Positions 45,910-58,667 of a stretch of 64,000 nt of DNA are shown piece by piece; position 1 is the first letter of the stretch; every line of letters begins with the position of its first letter. Source of the DNA: Amoebophrya sp. A120. Taxonomy: Eukaryota; Sar; Dinophyceae; Syndiniales; Amoebophryaceae. The translations under genes were made by a program, and so were the position numbers. The notes under the pieces were generated by a model. That model saw only the letters and a program-made list of their open reading frames with translations. It had not been told where the DNA came from and did no database searches. The stretch lies in NCBI GenBank assembly GCA_905178155.1, contig CAJINV010000001.1, positions 8,153,599 to 8,217,598 on the forward strand, written 5' to 3'.

Positions 45910-48902
45910 TCATCTCTTTGCTTTTTCAATATCTTCCTGTAAACGTCCAATGACCTGAAGCGCTTTTTCAAATCTGTGCTGGAGTTGACCATATTCAGCT
46001 TTCAAGCGATCATTCTCCAATGTCAAATTGACAGCGTCTTGCTGAAACCACGAGTCGATCAATTCATCCTCCGCTGTCTTCCGAGGGCGACTTGGCGTAG
46101 TGTTCTGCGACGCCGGCGGATTTGACCGCCTCGAGCTCGCATCAGGAGCATCCACGCCCGTTGCGATCTTCTTGCCTTCAGCAGCAGCCTCTGTCTGAGA
46201 ACCTGGAGCTTCGTCTTGTTTGCTACTACTTTCTGCGCTCTTCATTGCATTCTCCAACTGTTCCCGCAAGGCGAGAATCTCGGCCTTCAAGTGGCTGTTC
46301 TGTTGGCGTAGACACTCCTTGTCGCTGCGTGACATATCGGTTGGTGATTGCTCCCCCGTCCCGGCTTGATCAACGTCGACGTCCAGGCCTGTCCCTCCTC
46401 CAACAGGAAGGGCCGCACCACTCGCAGCAGAACCTTTCATACTCAGCGTCACTGTGGATGTGGACGTGATGTCGTCTGCTGTGCCGCTCGCACTGCTGAC
46501 CGAACCCTTCTGCTCGTTCGCTTGCTCGTCGCGCTGCGCTTGCGCAGCAGCTGCCGATGAAACTTGTTGCTGTAATTGCGCCAGGGCGCGTTTCAGAGTT
46601 TCAACCTCGAGGCGCTCGGAGGCTTTGATATCGCGAATCTCGGTTTCCCGCTCTACGACAACGGACTGCGCTTCCGTAACTTGCTCCCGCCAACGTATGA
46701 CTTCCTGATGTGACATCAGATTCAGATTTCGTCGACGCATTCGAATTAGTTCCACCCCATGCAGTTTCTTTCTACTTGGTGATGACAGTGAAGCGAAACT
46801 TTGCGTGAGAAGAAAACCATCCAGCTCACATTGAACAAGAGTGTGAGTACCTTTTCCAGCTCCGCCCTTTTCTCCTTTTGCAGCACCAGGTCGGTATTCA
46901 GCTCGTCGATAGTTTGGTGCAGCTCGTAGGTATTGGATTTTGCATTCGCTTCCAGCTCCGCGAGTCGTCGCTGGAGCGGTGCGGAGGCTTGTGCATAATT
47001 CGCTTCCAAGTCCCGCATCTTTTGAATCTGGCGGTCCAGCCTGTTCTGCAGCTGCAAGTTGTTGGTCTCCAGCCCCTTCACCTGCCATAAGAATTTCGAG
47101 GAACATCCCAAGGATTCGAACGCGAGTTGAAACGAAACCAAACTGAGTGCAGCTTCATTTGGCACAAAAATCTATGCATGGTATACTTGCTTCTGTGTTT
47201 CCATCCTCTCTTCCTCGACCTGAGACCGGAAAGCTTCGAACGCAGATTTCATCTCCTCCGCCTCCTGCTTGTATCGCTGCGCGATATTCTCCGACGCCTG
47301 GCCCTCGATGCGGTTTTCTTTCGCCTGCCGCAGCTGGTTTTCCTGGTCCCGAAACTTCTCCTTAAGCTGCGAGTGCAGTTGGTTCGTTTGCTGCAGCTGC
47401 TCCTGCCACAGCTGATTTTGATGCTGTAGCTGCGACACCCGCTGCTCTTGCTGCCGGATCTTCGCCTGCGCCTCGGTCAGCTGCATCTGCAGAAAGCTGC
47501 TCATGGTAGCCGCCGCAGGGTCTAGGGGATGCTCTGGAGGTTTCAGGGTGGTGTTCGGACGGAGCTGCGAAGGCGCAGCCCCGGAGCCTGGCACTGCTGT
47601 CATCGAGCCTGGAAACAGTGCCCCTGTCGTGCTTACTGCATTTTTCGCCTGCATCATGGCACTGTGAGGAGACGTCGCCGATCCTGGCTGCATAGCGATG
47701 CTTCCAATTGCGGTGGAGTTCGGCGTGCCAAGATTCTGCGCGGCAATAGAGGCCACTGCAGTGCCTGCGCTCGCTGGCATGTGTCCGAGCGGCATACTCG
47801 AAGCGGACGGCGTTATGAGCGCTGCACTTTGCGCCGCCTCTTTCCCCGTGGTATCGATTGGTGGAGGCTGTGGGGATGTTGCGCTTGGATTTGGGGGTGG
47901 AGGAGGTTGGGCTTGAGAGGGGACTGCTGCTTCATTCTTTGCAGTGGTCGAGGTTCTTGCAGCGGTTTCTGATTGCGTCCGTGCCGCCGGCGCGAAGGGC
48001 GAGGCTGGCGCACCAGGCATGGATGATGCGATACCACTTGCGAGATCCAGCTTTGTATCACTGCTTGAAGCCGCAGGCACGACGGGGGGAGGCGGCGGCG
48101 GTGCGGAGCCAGCAGACGAGACGGACGTAGATTGTGGCAGCGGTGGTGGAAAAGAGCTTGCGCTAGCAAGCGACCCTAGATTATTTGGCGTCGCGCCGGC
48201 AGTTGCGCCCAGCGAATTGGGGGTTCCAGCGCTACCGCTGGGGGTTCCAGCTCCCGCAAGAGACGAGGACCCGCCGCCGAATAATGGCTGCCGACCCGCG
48301 GTGGAGGACGAGGCGGCGACCGTGGCCCCTGCAAGCCCTGGAATGGAAGAAGATGCTCCTCCCGGCGCAGCGCTGGCGGTCGACGATACTGTGCCTCCCG
48401 CTGACGATGCGATCCCGGACTGTGAGGAGCCCGAGCGCGGGAGTCTTGGCTGTTGTGGCCCATATTGGGACTGTATATAGGCATTGAGAGCTTGGTCTTC
48501 CGCGTCATCCGGCTTACTGAAGCCACCTGGTGGCAGCGGCTGGCCATTGGAGGACCCTGAAATGACCCCCGCGCCGGGTGGAATCGGGATTCCGTTGGTA
48601 TTGATCCCGCTCGTACTCTGGTTCGACGTGCTGTGAGTTTGTTTTTTAAGTATGTCCATCAACATCTTCATGTTCATGGCAGGGTAGATGCGAATGCACA
48701 AAAAAGAAAAGCTGAATCTACGGAAGGCATCAAATCAAAACAAAAAGCACTAGACTATTTTCGAATACACTTTCTGGAAGTCTGGCACTGGAAATGGATC
48801 CTCGGAAAGGCCCGCGAAAGATTCTTGCAACTTGGACTGGGTATCCTGCAATGTGTCCTGCAGGTTCTTGAAACCCGACGAGAGCCCACCCCACAGCGTC
48901 AT
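45910..48902 (-). CDS. Golgin-like coiled-coil protein
   Basis: Four exons, 48902-48771, 48665-47187, 47081-46851 and 46767-45910, total 2700 nt (899 aa), with GT-AG introns. The start MTLWGGLSSGFKNLQDTL resembles the amphipathic N-termini of golgins and TMF-type tethers. A Pro/Ser/Ala/Gly-rich disordered region of about 330 residues follows. The rest is heptad-patterned coiled coil (MQLTEAQAKIRQQEQRVSQL, LQNRLDRQIQKMRDLEANYA, ending VIGRLQEDIEKAKR) broken by a Ser/Ala linker. No GRIP domain is seen, so a Golgi role is only suggested. An alternative start adds exons 49414-49341 and 49014-48903, also in frame, and would place a hydrophobic segment (LRLCISLIGCVAAAAIAM) before MTLWGG. Confidence 0.7.
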
Positions 48903-49548
48903 GGCGATAGCTGCTGCTGCAACGCAACCAATAAGAGAAATGCACAGTCGTAAAGAGAACTGTGGTCGCGACGCCAGGAAACTGGCTTTAGGTTCGCATT
49001 TTGTTCTTCTGATCCTGGAGTCTACTACTAGAACTTGGGTAAAAATGGATCTATTGACTCGCGCAGCTTGATCGCCAAGAACGAAGAAGACGTTGGCGAC
49101 TCGTCCGATTCGTGACGGATTGAATGCTCAGTCTGCTAGCAGATCGAGACACCTGTGCGTCCATGCTCGATCTCAGACAGATACTAACTAGTGTCTCTCG
49201 ATCGTCAAAAGCGCATCGCACGCAAATGGAAAAGTGATCTTTTCGTGTAACTGAAACCGAATGCATAGAAGTGAAGTGGATGAAGGGGTTAAAAATGAGA
49301 GAGGTATTTGAGTCACGACTTGAAAACACACTTGTCTCACCAGGGACTCGCGTCTGGTCTCGTATTCAGAAAGTGCAGCGCTAGAACGCTTTGCTGTTTG
49401 CTTGGCCTGTTCATTTCGAAACGATGAAACAGACACGTTGTAAGTAGTCGTAGTTCATCTCGCACTCGCGAAACAGAAATCTACCTTATTCGCTGGCTTC
49501 CTGCAATGTGCAACGGGCAGACTGCTGCATGCTGCGTACGCCTCTAAT
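48903..49548. other. Intergenic or 5' exon region of the coiled-coil gene
   Basis: Contains a clear GTGAGAC donor at 49340 and a pyrimidine-poor CTCCAG acceptor before 49014. These could join an ATG at 49414 in frame to the coiled-coil gene. A competing frame over the same exon would instead end in a stop at 48988. The sequence alone does not decide. Confidence 0.4.
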
Positions 49549-52500
49549 TTAGAAGAAAAGAGCTTTATCGGGCGAGCGGTTCATGCTGGATCTTTCGTTG
49601 ATTTCGTCCGCTTCTTGCTTTGCCCGCTCTTTATCAATTTGCTTCATTTCCTCTGTTTTTGGGATCAGCAGTTCGTGATCCGGTTTTTCGTCCACAGTGG
49701 CGTACGCACCAGAATCGTAATCCCGCTCCATGTGTTCCATGAGCTTCTGATCCCCGAGAGGATGCTGTTGGCGACCACTACTGAGTTCATCAGTAGTGCC
49801 CCCCAACAAACCTCCGTGCGCCATTTCTCGCTCCGCAGCTGACGGCCTCGCAACATCTTCCCTTGGCGCCCCGCGCGTTGCCCGATTTGCCTCGTCCAGC
49901 CGCTGCTGCATGCTCTTCACTAGGACGAGATCTTCGTAGATGTCTTTATTCCCAGGGACGAAATCCTCGCGATTCACACCCTTCAACGCAGGCAGTGCGG
50001 CCGGATTTTCGTCGTCAAAGTCCGTGTCGAGAATTTCGTCGTGTAGCAGAAACTCCGTGGCCTCGTGCTCCGCAGTGCGCGGGTATTCGGGTTCAACGTG
50101 CCCCTCCTCCGCGAAAAACACCTTGAAAATGAATCGCAGGCTTTCCTCGTGGGAGCTCTGGCTATGGTCCGAGTACACCTGCGGGCGAGCGTGGGTGAAA
50201 TTCAATTCCTCCCTTGTGATCCACACCGCGTACCATTCGCGCGGCGGCTCGTCCGGGTTTTCTGCCTCCTTCTCAGAAATGATGACACTCGGCTCCGGGA
50301 TCTGGACCGACCGAACGGACTCGGGACGGGAGTGCAGTTTGGAAATCTGGACCGCGGCGGACGGACCACCGGCTCTGCCCGTATTCTCGTTACTAGCGTC
50401 GCCGACACCTACTTTCCCGCCCGCATGAAGATCGCCAAAGGTACTTGTGCGGACGCTTGTGGGCTGCAAGTGTAAAGCCGCCAGCTCTACTTCCTGGTGT
50501 TGTTTCCTACTTTCGATCGTGGCGTGGCTTTCTCCGCTGACCAGACCCAGCGCGTTCACATTTTTCAGCTTCTTCTCCCTGATCCGCTCTCTCCTGGCGA
50601 CTTCTTCGTCACTGCCTATGAGAAACCTGGATTCCGGGTGTTGCTCCGTCATGTTCAGCAGCATGCTACCGTGGTCCGCAACGGTCAGGCTGCGCATCGA
50701 CTGCCGGTCGCTCTCAACCCGCCCCGGCCGGGCCAGTTCCTCCAATTGGGACAATATGGCTTCGTCCACGCGTGACGCTGGCAACCGCTGCGGGCGGGGC
50801 AAGGGGCTGTACGGTCCGGCGGGGTAGCTAGTAAAAGCCGAATGCGGCTCACTCGGCGTTCCGGACGCCGGCGGGTCCCCGGCGCCCCAGTTGAGAAGCC
50901 CCCCCAGTACGGGGCTTGGGTTGCCCTGCCCGTCCGCCGGCCGGACCACGCCGCCACCGAAAAGCGCGCGAGCGTCGGCTCGCCCAATCCGGTCCCGCAT
51001 TGCAGTCATCGGGCTCGTTAGAATCTGCATCGTCCGCCCCTTCGTCGATGTTGCCTCTGTTCTTGTTGTCTTCGCGCTTCTTGTAGGGCTGGTAGTTCCA
51101 GTATAACCTACTCCTCTGCCAGAGGTCCTCGTAGGGCCACTCCCAAGCGGATGCTTGGATGATGGTAAGCTGAGCGAAGAGGCCAGTGGACGATCGCCGG
51201 AATCAGCAGCGTTTGTCACCTGAATCTTTGGGCCAAGAAGTTGGTCGTTGTTCGCATCCATGTGCAAGTGCCAATGCTCATCTAGCATGAGCTCTGCGAT
51301 CTTCGGGTCCATAACCCGCAAACGGGCGGTCTCCGCACGGTCGTCTTCTTTTCGAGAGAGTGGCACCATGTGCTCCTCGAAACCCAGGATGTTTTGCTTG
51401 AGCCAGTTCCACGCACCACCGCCCCCAAGGACATCATGCTGCGCCGCTGCACGCCGATGCTGCGCGTCGCCCATCATAACCGCGTCCCAGTCGTTGAAGT
51501 TCTGCGGTTCGCTCGAGCTGCTCGAATCACTGCTGTGCTCTGCTGGTTTTTCTCCGCCGTGCAAGCCGCGGCTACGGACGCTGTTCAGGTGCTTCCTATC
51601 GCGTCGCCAGTTTGCGGGAGACACCGCAAAAGGGCCATCTTCCACGTCGATGGTCTCGGTCGTCAGGCGATCCGATCGTGCATCGTCGAAAGGCGGAGTA
51701 AATTCCTCCGTTGCGTTCATCATCCCTCTGCTCACCAGCGTGCTTGGACGGTAGTTCATGGCACTGCTCCCGAACGTCTGGGCACGCTGCGCCGTCTCTG
51801 GATCGCCTTGCGTCAAGAACTCTGTTGTGGCACCCGGCGCTACAGATTCCAGCACCGGTCCGAAGTCGTTGCCAGCGGCCCGAATCAGTGCGACGTTCTC
51901 CTCCGGCGTCCGCCGGCGGCGCAAGTGCAACAGCCGACCCGGCGTCCAGGCGTCCCCGTTTCCCCCAGCTAGGAACGGATCTGAAACCACCATGTCCTCG
52001 TTGACGTTTGGGTATGTCAGTGCATCCTCGTGCAAAGCGCTGAGTAATTGACGCTCATCTTGTTCTGGGTCGTCTTGCACGAACCCCCGTAGCAACGGCG
52101 CGGCTGTAGACCGGACTGTTTCTTGGAGGTTGCCGAGAAAAAGTGCGTCGCCATCGCGCTCCGAGGGCGGATTGGAGTCCGTCTCATCTGCGTCGATCAC
52201 CGCACTTCTTCGAGGGGTCATCCCCATACGGGGCGTCGTCACGGGCATGGCAGTGTGCTTCTTTCGCCGCGCATCCAGACTACTACTCCGATTTTTACTT
52301 CGCTCGCTAAACGTCCGGAGCAAGTCCGCGGATTGCTGTTTAGCAAAGTAGCCTCGGCCGCGAACCCGCTCCACCAGTTTGTCCAGGAATACGGGGCCGT
52401 AGCGCAAGCGTCTGCAGGCTCCGGCGCGCATCCTCAGCGCTTCCTGCAGCTGCGCATCGGTCACCCCCAGAGTTCTTGGCGGCTCTGCAGATCGGGTTCG

Positions 52501-55500
52501 GCTCAATTTCATTTTCATCTCTTGCTCACTAGAATTCGACTTGTCCCGCCCTCGTCCTTTATTTCTCGCCTTTATTTCCTTCTGTGTTCTTTCGTAGTCT
52601 GTGCAGAACGCCACGAATTGCACGAAAGTCATGCTGTGGCACTTGCTGCTCTCGTCGATGAAGGCACCGGCGCGCACGTTCTCCATTAGCTGCTCCATCT
52701 CGTCCAACATCTGTTTGATTCTCGGAGTGTCCAACGCAACGTTAAAATGCAGCACCATGTCGTCCCAAGAAAGGAAAAACTCGAATTTGGTCTTTGCATT
52801 CTTCGTCGTCCGCTGCCCCGTCGCCCGTTCGTAAGTGAAAGCTTGAGCAGAAGTAGCAGAAACTAAACCGTCCCTGTTCATCATCTGTTGGGGAGCATAC
52901 GGTGCGTAATCGGTTTTGTTCTCTACTTCTATTCCCGAGTTGTAGTTGTGCTTCTCGCCACTCATTGCGTCAGCATAGGATAGCCTGGCTAGGTGCTGGC
53001 TGATCCTCGAGTCCACCAGATCGCCGTCCCCGGTCAGCAACTGCTCGAGCGGAACCGTGGATTCAAACTCCACATAAACCCCCATCGTGTTTTCCCGCAC
53101 ATCCAAAATCCGGCCCCGGTTGCCCCTTTGTAGAACAGAAGCCGGCAAGTGCACGTGCTCCACGACGCACTGCTCTACCGCACACACGAGGACATCGCCA
53201 ACGCGCAACAGCTCCTTGGCGGCATCGATGACCTCCGCACAGGACTTCCAGGCGACCTTGCCGAACTGGCGAGACGCGATATTACAATGAAAAATGCCAC
53301 CACCCCCGAACTTGGGAGCATTTGTATTGCAAACCTTTGCAAATGATGAAAAATTCGCCCTCTTGCATCTATCAGCATGACAGATTTCCAATCGTGAATT
53401 ATAGAAAAAATTTGTATTGCGCAAGATCCCAGCAAGCGTGGCGCTTGTCATGCAAGCAATGCGATATACGCCTAGGCTCTGCATCAGAAAGAAGCATAGT
53501 CCTTTCATGCATGACAAAAAGTTTTCATTTGGAAACTTTGCATCACAAATTGCTGCAACTTTGGGGCTGGGGGCATTTTTCATTGTAATACGCGAGCACG
53601 TTGAAGGGGGACATGGGATTGAAGTCCGCTATCAATTGCAAATATGTCTGGGTCTGGAAACTTGTAGTGCTGCGTTGGGAATAGTGAATGCTCTGTAATG
53701 CACAGGCAAGCATGAGAAATATGTACGCTTCTTTGTGTTGCGTTTTTCGCATGACAAACTGCGTTTTTGCATGACAGGCAAAACGGTCTCTTCTTGGACA
53801 CGCATCACAAACTTTTTGGTCATGCCAGACAAGCATGACAAATCTCGCAATCTTCCAGACCCAGACATTTTTACATTTGATATCCGCGCTGTTCGCACGG
53901 TGCCACAAGTCGTACAAACGCGCCCGCAGCCTGACCCGCTCCTCTTTCGTGGACAGCTGCGAAATCTCGTACTTGGACAGCTTCGCGTTTTTCAGCAGTC
54001 GCAAATAGAAGTTCCGCCAGGCCACCATCATCAAAGGGCGTGCGCGCGGCACACCATCCATGTCGTTGATGATCGAGACCATGTACTGTTCCGATTCCTT
54101 GGCCAAGCGGAGCGAGCAGACAGACCCCGGGGGCGCGATCAGCAGGCACCGCAGCCGGTGTTGCTCCAACAGCTCCGGAAACTTCCGCGAAAGCAAAAGT
54201 CCCATGGCCGCACTGTTGCCCGCACCGAGGGAATGCCCAACGCAAACAATGCCGTAGTTCGCGGGGATAAATTTCGGGAAGTCTAACTTCTCCTCCATCT
54301 CCTTCAGCGTCGTCCGCGCGCAGAGCAAAAACCCGGCGTGTACAGTCTCGTCGTCGTCCGCATCCTCCGTGAGTTTTTCCATCAAAAGCTGCCCGTTCGT
54401 GATCCAGTCCCCGAGGTCGACGGATATCAAATGTAAAAATGTCTGGGTCTGGAAGATTCTGACCCTTGTCATGCACGTTTTGCATGAGCCCTGATATCTG
54501 TGATGCATGCCCTAGCATCACAGATTTTTTGAGAGCTTTTTGATGCCTATTCCGCATGACAAATGCCCTCTCCGCGTAGCAAAAATTACATTCCCTTTGG
54601 TACTCATGCAAGACAGATTTTTTTGGAATCCAAATGCAGCATCACAAGTTGCATTCTTCCAGACCCAGACATTTTTACATTTAATAACGGACCCCCGGAA
54701 ACCAATCACGCAAGACCGCGTGAAGTGGTCCATCACGACGAAGTAGACCCCCTGCTGCGCCCCCACGACCGTGGTGTTTACGTAGAGCAGCTCGATCTTC
54801 AACTCTTCGCCCGCATACACGGGGGTCGCGAACACGGAGGACGGTCGCCGGGTACCGCCGGGAGTGCTGTCAGGGTCGTGGTCCTGCAGACTTGCAGTAT
54901 CATGCGAGGCCGTCGTTGTACTGGTGCCCCTGTCGGAGGTCGGGGGAAATGCGGCCTGGCCGCGCTGCGGGAGCGGTTGCGGCCGCGCAGTGCCAGTTGA
55001 CGAAAATGCTGGGTCGAAATTGCCGGGACCGCGGCGCACGCTACTTCTCGCACTTGGTGGAGTTGTGTCGGCACCAGGTCGGGATTGGATGGCCCCTGCC
55101 GGAGCAGTAGTTCTCGCAACGTCGAAGCTGCTCCCGAAGCGGAACAGACGGTTGCCCACGTTTCTCCGCGTCGACAACTGTGGTTGAGCACTCTGTCCAA
55201 GTTGTGCCGGCTGCTGCGAAAAAAGTTCTTCCTCGCGCGTCTCCCCGCGCGCGCCGATACCGTCAGGCGCGGCCGCAACATTATCAGTCCCGTCGTCTGC
55301 AGCATTCAGATTGAACATGGTGTCCGCCAGGCGAAAGAGGTCGAAGTGCTGTTCCGTTTGCTTTCCACTAGTCCCCGATGCGGCAGTTCCCAGGGGCTTT
55401 CGAATCTTCGATCGTGGAGGACGACTTGGGGAAGACATTTTCGAGGGAGCGGGTTCGAATATGCGGTCCAATATGTCCATGGACAAATCTTCGTCCTCCA

Positions 55501-57741
55501 GGTCGATCGTGTTCCTGGATTCGCGAACGCGGGGCGTCGTCGTGTCTTCGCTCCAGCGAACGCCGCGAGATTTTGACTGTCCTGTCGTGCTATGAAGACC
55601 TGGGTGCAGTCCATTACCGGCATAAAAATCGTCTTCTGTCGCGTCTTCGTCTTCACGTCCGAGCCTCTTCGTTGTAATGAATCCATCTCGTACTATGCCT
55701 TCAGCGGCGGCTGCGCTTGATCTCGCGCCGGCGCTCTTCCTGCGAGAACCACGATTCCGTAATTCGTCTTGTTTGTGTGGACTCTGTTGTTCAATGGCGC
55801 CATTTTCCTTGCTTGTTCTGGCAGAAGAGGAGATTGCGTGATGATTTTCCTCAGCATCAAAGATCGTGGACTTTCGCTGAAGCGGATGGCGCCGGTCGAG
55901 AACGTCAGCGTCAACAATTTCCTCGTGTTGCGCATCCCTCTCTCCCATCGGCCAACATACGGAAGATGAGGATGAGCTACTCCCGCCCGTACCGCCCGTT
56001 TGTACTATGGCAGCTGCATCCGGAGGACCATCTTCGCCGCCCTCCTCTGCTAATCGTCCCAATGCGGCTTCGCCAGGCATCGCCTCGCCCTCAGGACCTT
56101 GCGACTGGTTCCCGTGGGCAGCAATCTGGTCACGATTTGCGGTCATCATCAAATCCCGCCGAGAGGCAGTGAAGTTTTTCGCTCTGCTTTTTTTCGTGCT
56201 TCGAATTGTGGCCGTTGCTGTGTGTGCGGCCGGGGCGAGACTGCGCGAAGTTGCGCTTGGTCCTCCTTGTTGGGCTTGGGCGGTCGATGCCTCAAACATT
56301 CGTTTTTGTCGCAACTGCAAAAGCTTCAGGTAAGCCTCCATATCCCGCTCAAACTTCCGATCGGCTCGCTTCGACCGGCGCGACTTTGGTGCAGCAGCCT
56401 CCTCGCCCTCATCGTTCTCGTCCGACAAGACCGCAGGGTCTGCTTCGGCTCTTTCTCCTCTGCCCATCTGCGCTTGTCTTTCCCCGACAACTTGTAAGTC
56501 CCGCACGCGAGCCGCGACCCGCCGGCAGCATCGCGTGCAACAACGGCAACACACGCGAAAGCAACTGGCGACGGGTTTGTCCGGCTCCCTCTTTTCGTCG
56601 TAGCCGTAGGCAAGCCAGCCATAGGATACGAAGGTGAGGATGAAGTTGATTTCGTCAAAGTCCTCCCTTCTGCTAACCGGCTGCCCCCGGGTCAGGTGCG
56701 CGCAAGGCAACGATCCGGCGAAGGGGACTCCCTGGGCCAAGGTTCTCCCGACGCGGATGTCTCCGAGCGTCAAATTGTGCACCCCGAGGAAACCCACCAC
56801 GGTGCGCTGCATCAGGTCCACGTTCTTGTCCGGCACCCCGTAAAAACGGAGGAAGCAACGCAAAAACCGGTACAGGTTGTCCAGCAACCGGGTGAAGCCC
56901 TCGCGCTCCTCTATCGTGCGCGTTATCAAATCTTCGCTCGTAATAAGCCCGTGCAGCTTTTCTTTGAATTCATACTCCGTCTGCGCATCCGCGTACGCGT
57001 ACTCCGAAAGGAAGACCATGGCCGCCAGGCAAAACGTGGCGGAGCCCAACATGTAAAAGGTCAAAACCGCCAAAAACAAGGCCAACCAGCCGCCGGTCTG
57101 CACCAAGTAGCACTTCACCTTGTCCTCTGGGGGTAGGTTCACCTTCCCAGTAACGGAATCCTTTTGAAAGGTCACTGTCTGTCCATCGCTGCACTCGTAG
57201 ACAAAGGTGGTGCGGTCTTGGCCAATAAAGAAGTCGTTCACTTGGTCGGGCTGTAACGAAGGCTCACACACCGAACGGACGCTGTAGGTGGGCGCTAGCA
57301 GCAGCGTTAGCAGTATCACAAGGAACAACACCTCGTTTATGTAGCGCAGGCCGAGAAGCAAGTTCATACCCTTCCGCTGGTCCTCGCGGTCATTGATCCA
57401 GCCCTGCTTAGACCAGTGCCCGAACCAGAGATCAACCAACAACGCGGAAAGTGCCAGGAAGAACATGATCCTGTTTATTTGTGTTATTCGATGTTCCCCT
57501 TTCCCTTTGCGCAAATCCTATGTTTGTAAAATGCGCACTGAATGCATTCGAGGAAGAGATGTCCAAAAATAAAGCGTAAATCAATGTACCCTGTCCACCC
57601 GAGCACGCAACCATAGACGAAGAAAATGGAGACTGTGAACAGCTTGAGGATGTCCAAGCCCACCCACAGCAGGGCAAAGCTCCAGACTTCGTCATTTGCC
57701 CACAGCTTCCAACGTCGACGCAAGCAACGACACGGAGGCAT
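49549..57741 (-). CDS. Lipase B: sn1-diacylglycerol-lipase-like class 3 lipase split by three introners
   Basis: Five exons, 57741-57590, 57470-54687, 54419-53883, 53624-53591 and 53274-49549, give exactly 7233 nt (2410 aa). Intron 1 is GT-AG and the other three are introners; exon 4 is only 34 nt. The N-terminus (MPPCRCLRRRW) matches lipase A and carries four membrane segments. The catalytic region shows SCVIGFRGSV, then VCVGHSLGAGNSAA (elbow near 54230), CLLIAPPGSVCSLRLAKES and DGVPRARPLMMVAWR. Unlike lipase A, there is no long loop after the elbow. Downstream are an SH3/OB-like stretch (LRVGDVLVCAVEQ), a conserved PGRLLHLRRRR block, long disordered regions and a WYAVWITREELNF block shared with A and C. 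It likely hydrolyses diacylglycerol or a similar lipid at a membrane. Confidence 0.87.
53280..53590 (-). mobile_element. Introner, AAAAATGCC-terminal family, 311 bp
   Basis: Flanked by cgcga (53275-53279 and 53591-53595). The termini are a perfect 19-bp inverted repeat TATTACAATGAAAAATGCC. Removal gives GTG CTC GCG TCT CGC CAG, in frame. There is no AG at the 3' junction; the nearest downstream AG would shift the frame. Confidence 0.87.
53630..53882 (-). mobile_element. Introner, CTGGGTCTGG-terminal family, 253 bp
   Basis: Flanked by tccgc (53625-53629 and 53883-53887; sense GCGGA). Starts TATCAAATGTAAAAATGTCT and ends as an inverted, slightly diverged copy. Removal gives AAC AGC GCG GAC TTC AAT. 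The sense junction has no GT donor. Confidence 0.87.
54425..54686 (-). mobile_element. Introner, CTGGGTCTGG-terminal family, 262 bp, compact reference copy
   Basis: Flanked by acgga (54420-54424 and 54687-54691; sense TCCGT). Inverted repeats of about 32 bp at both ends. Removal gives GGG TCC GTC GAC CTC in the lipase core. No AG is available at the 3' junction. This copy shows the undisturbed interior against which the insertion in 7158-8679 can be read. Confidence 0.88.
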
Positions 57742-58667
57742 CTTTTGATTTGGTTCGCAATTTTGACTCTATGGATACAGATACAGAAAATTTGTTGCAG
57801 CTGACTTGAAATTCAAGAGCCTTCCACTTAAGGAACCAGGAGCCATCCCCATCGCTATCTATGCTACGCTACGTTGGATGCAGGAGGTTTCGAATTCGAA
57901 CACTCGCACGTGGACAATCAGAACATGTGAAAACGACCAAGTAGAAAAAGGGCGATAATAACCGGAAGCTACTAGCAGAAACGAATCATGCGAAGCGATT
58001 TCCAAGAAACGAGCGGGACCACGATGTTTGAACAGATCGAAGCTGTAATCGAAGAAAAAATCTCCGCTTGCTCTATTAACGATGGCAGATGCAAACGAAA
58101 ACGAAAAGTGCCAACGAAGAACAAAAGCGACGATTCTTGTTTGATCATGGCCATACTTTTTATGGTTGTTACGCGCGAATCTGTTCAATATTCCTCGTGT
58201 ACGAATCGGATTCGTATTCACCTGGTGACTAACAGGCAACCACTAAGTGGTAAGCGCCACGCCTTCTTTCGATATCGCGAGAATACGTGGACCGGAACTT
58301 CTGGCCCACGCGTTCTCGACACCATCGCCATGTTGATACAGCGAGTGCATGTCATGCACTCGCTGTAACAGCTATTCATCTTCTGCAGCTATTTCTTTGG
58401 TTGATGTATGCGGTCTTGCACTCCGCATCTCGCAGCACTAACACAAACAGTACCAAAAATTTTATATCTTTGCTTGATACCACGTACTTGGTACTTTCAC
58501 AAATTCCGCGATTTCTTTGCAGCACCACCTGCCACGAAAGTGCGCGGCAGCTGTGCAAGTACCAGTACGTAAGAGCAATTTCTAGTTCTTGAAACCGAGA
58601 CGAACGCGCAAGTACATTCCATAACACTTCTGATTTTCAAAAGACATAGCGACGGTCGTCAGCCATT
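57742..58667. other. Intergenic, nothing recognised
   Basis: About 930 bases between lipase B's start and lipase C's stop. A short inverted repeat around 58337-58366 (agcgagtgcatg / catgcactcgct) could form a hairpin. Nothing else stands out. Confidence 0.45.

Noticed and set aside
54518-54690. Coding-like extension of lipase B through the introner (VWVWKN... reading)
   Set aside because: The same residues appear in every CTGGGTCTGG-family copy, in unrelated genes, so they are introner translation and not protein.
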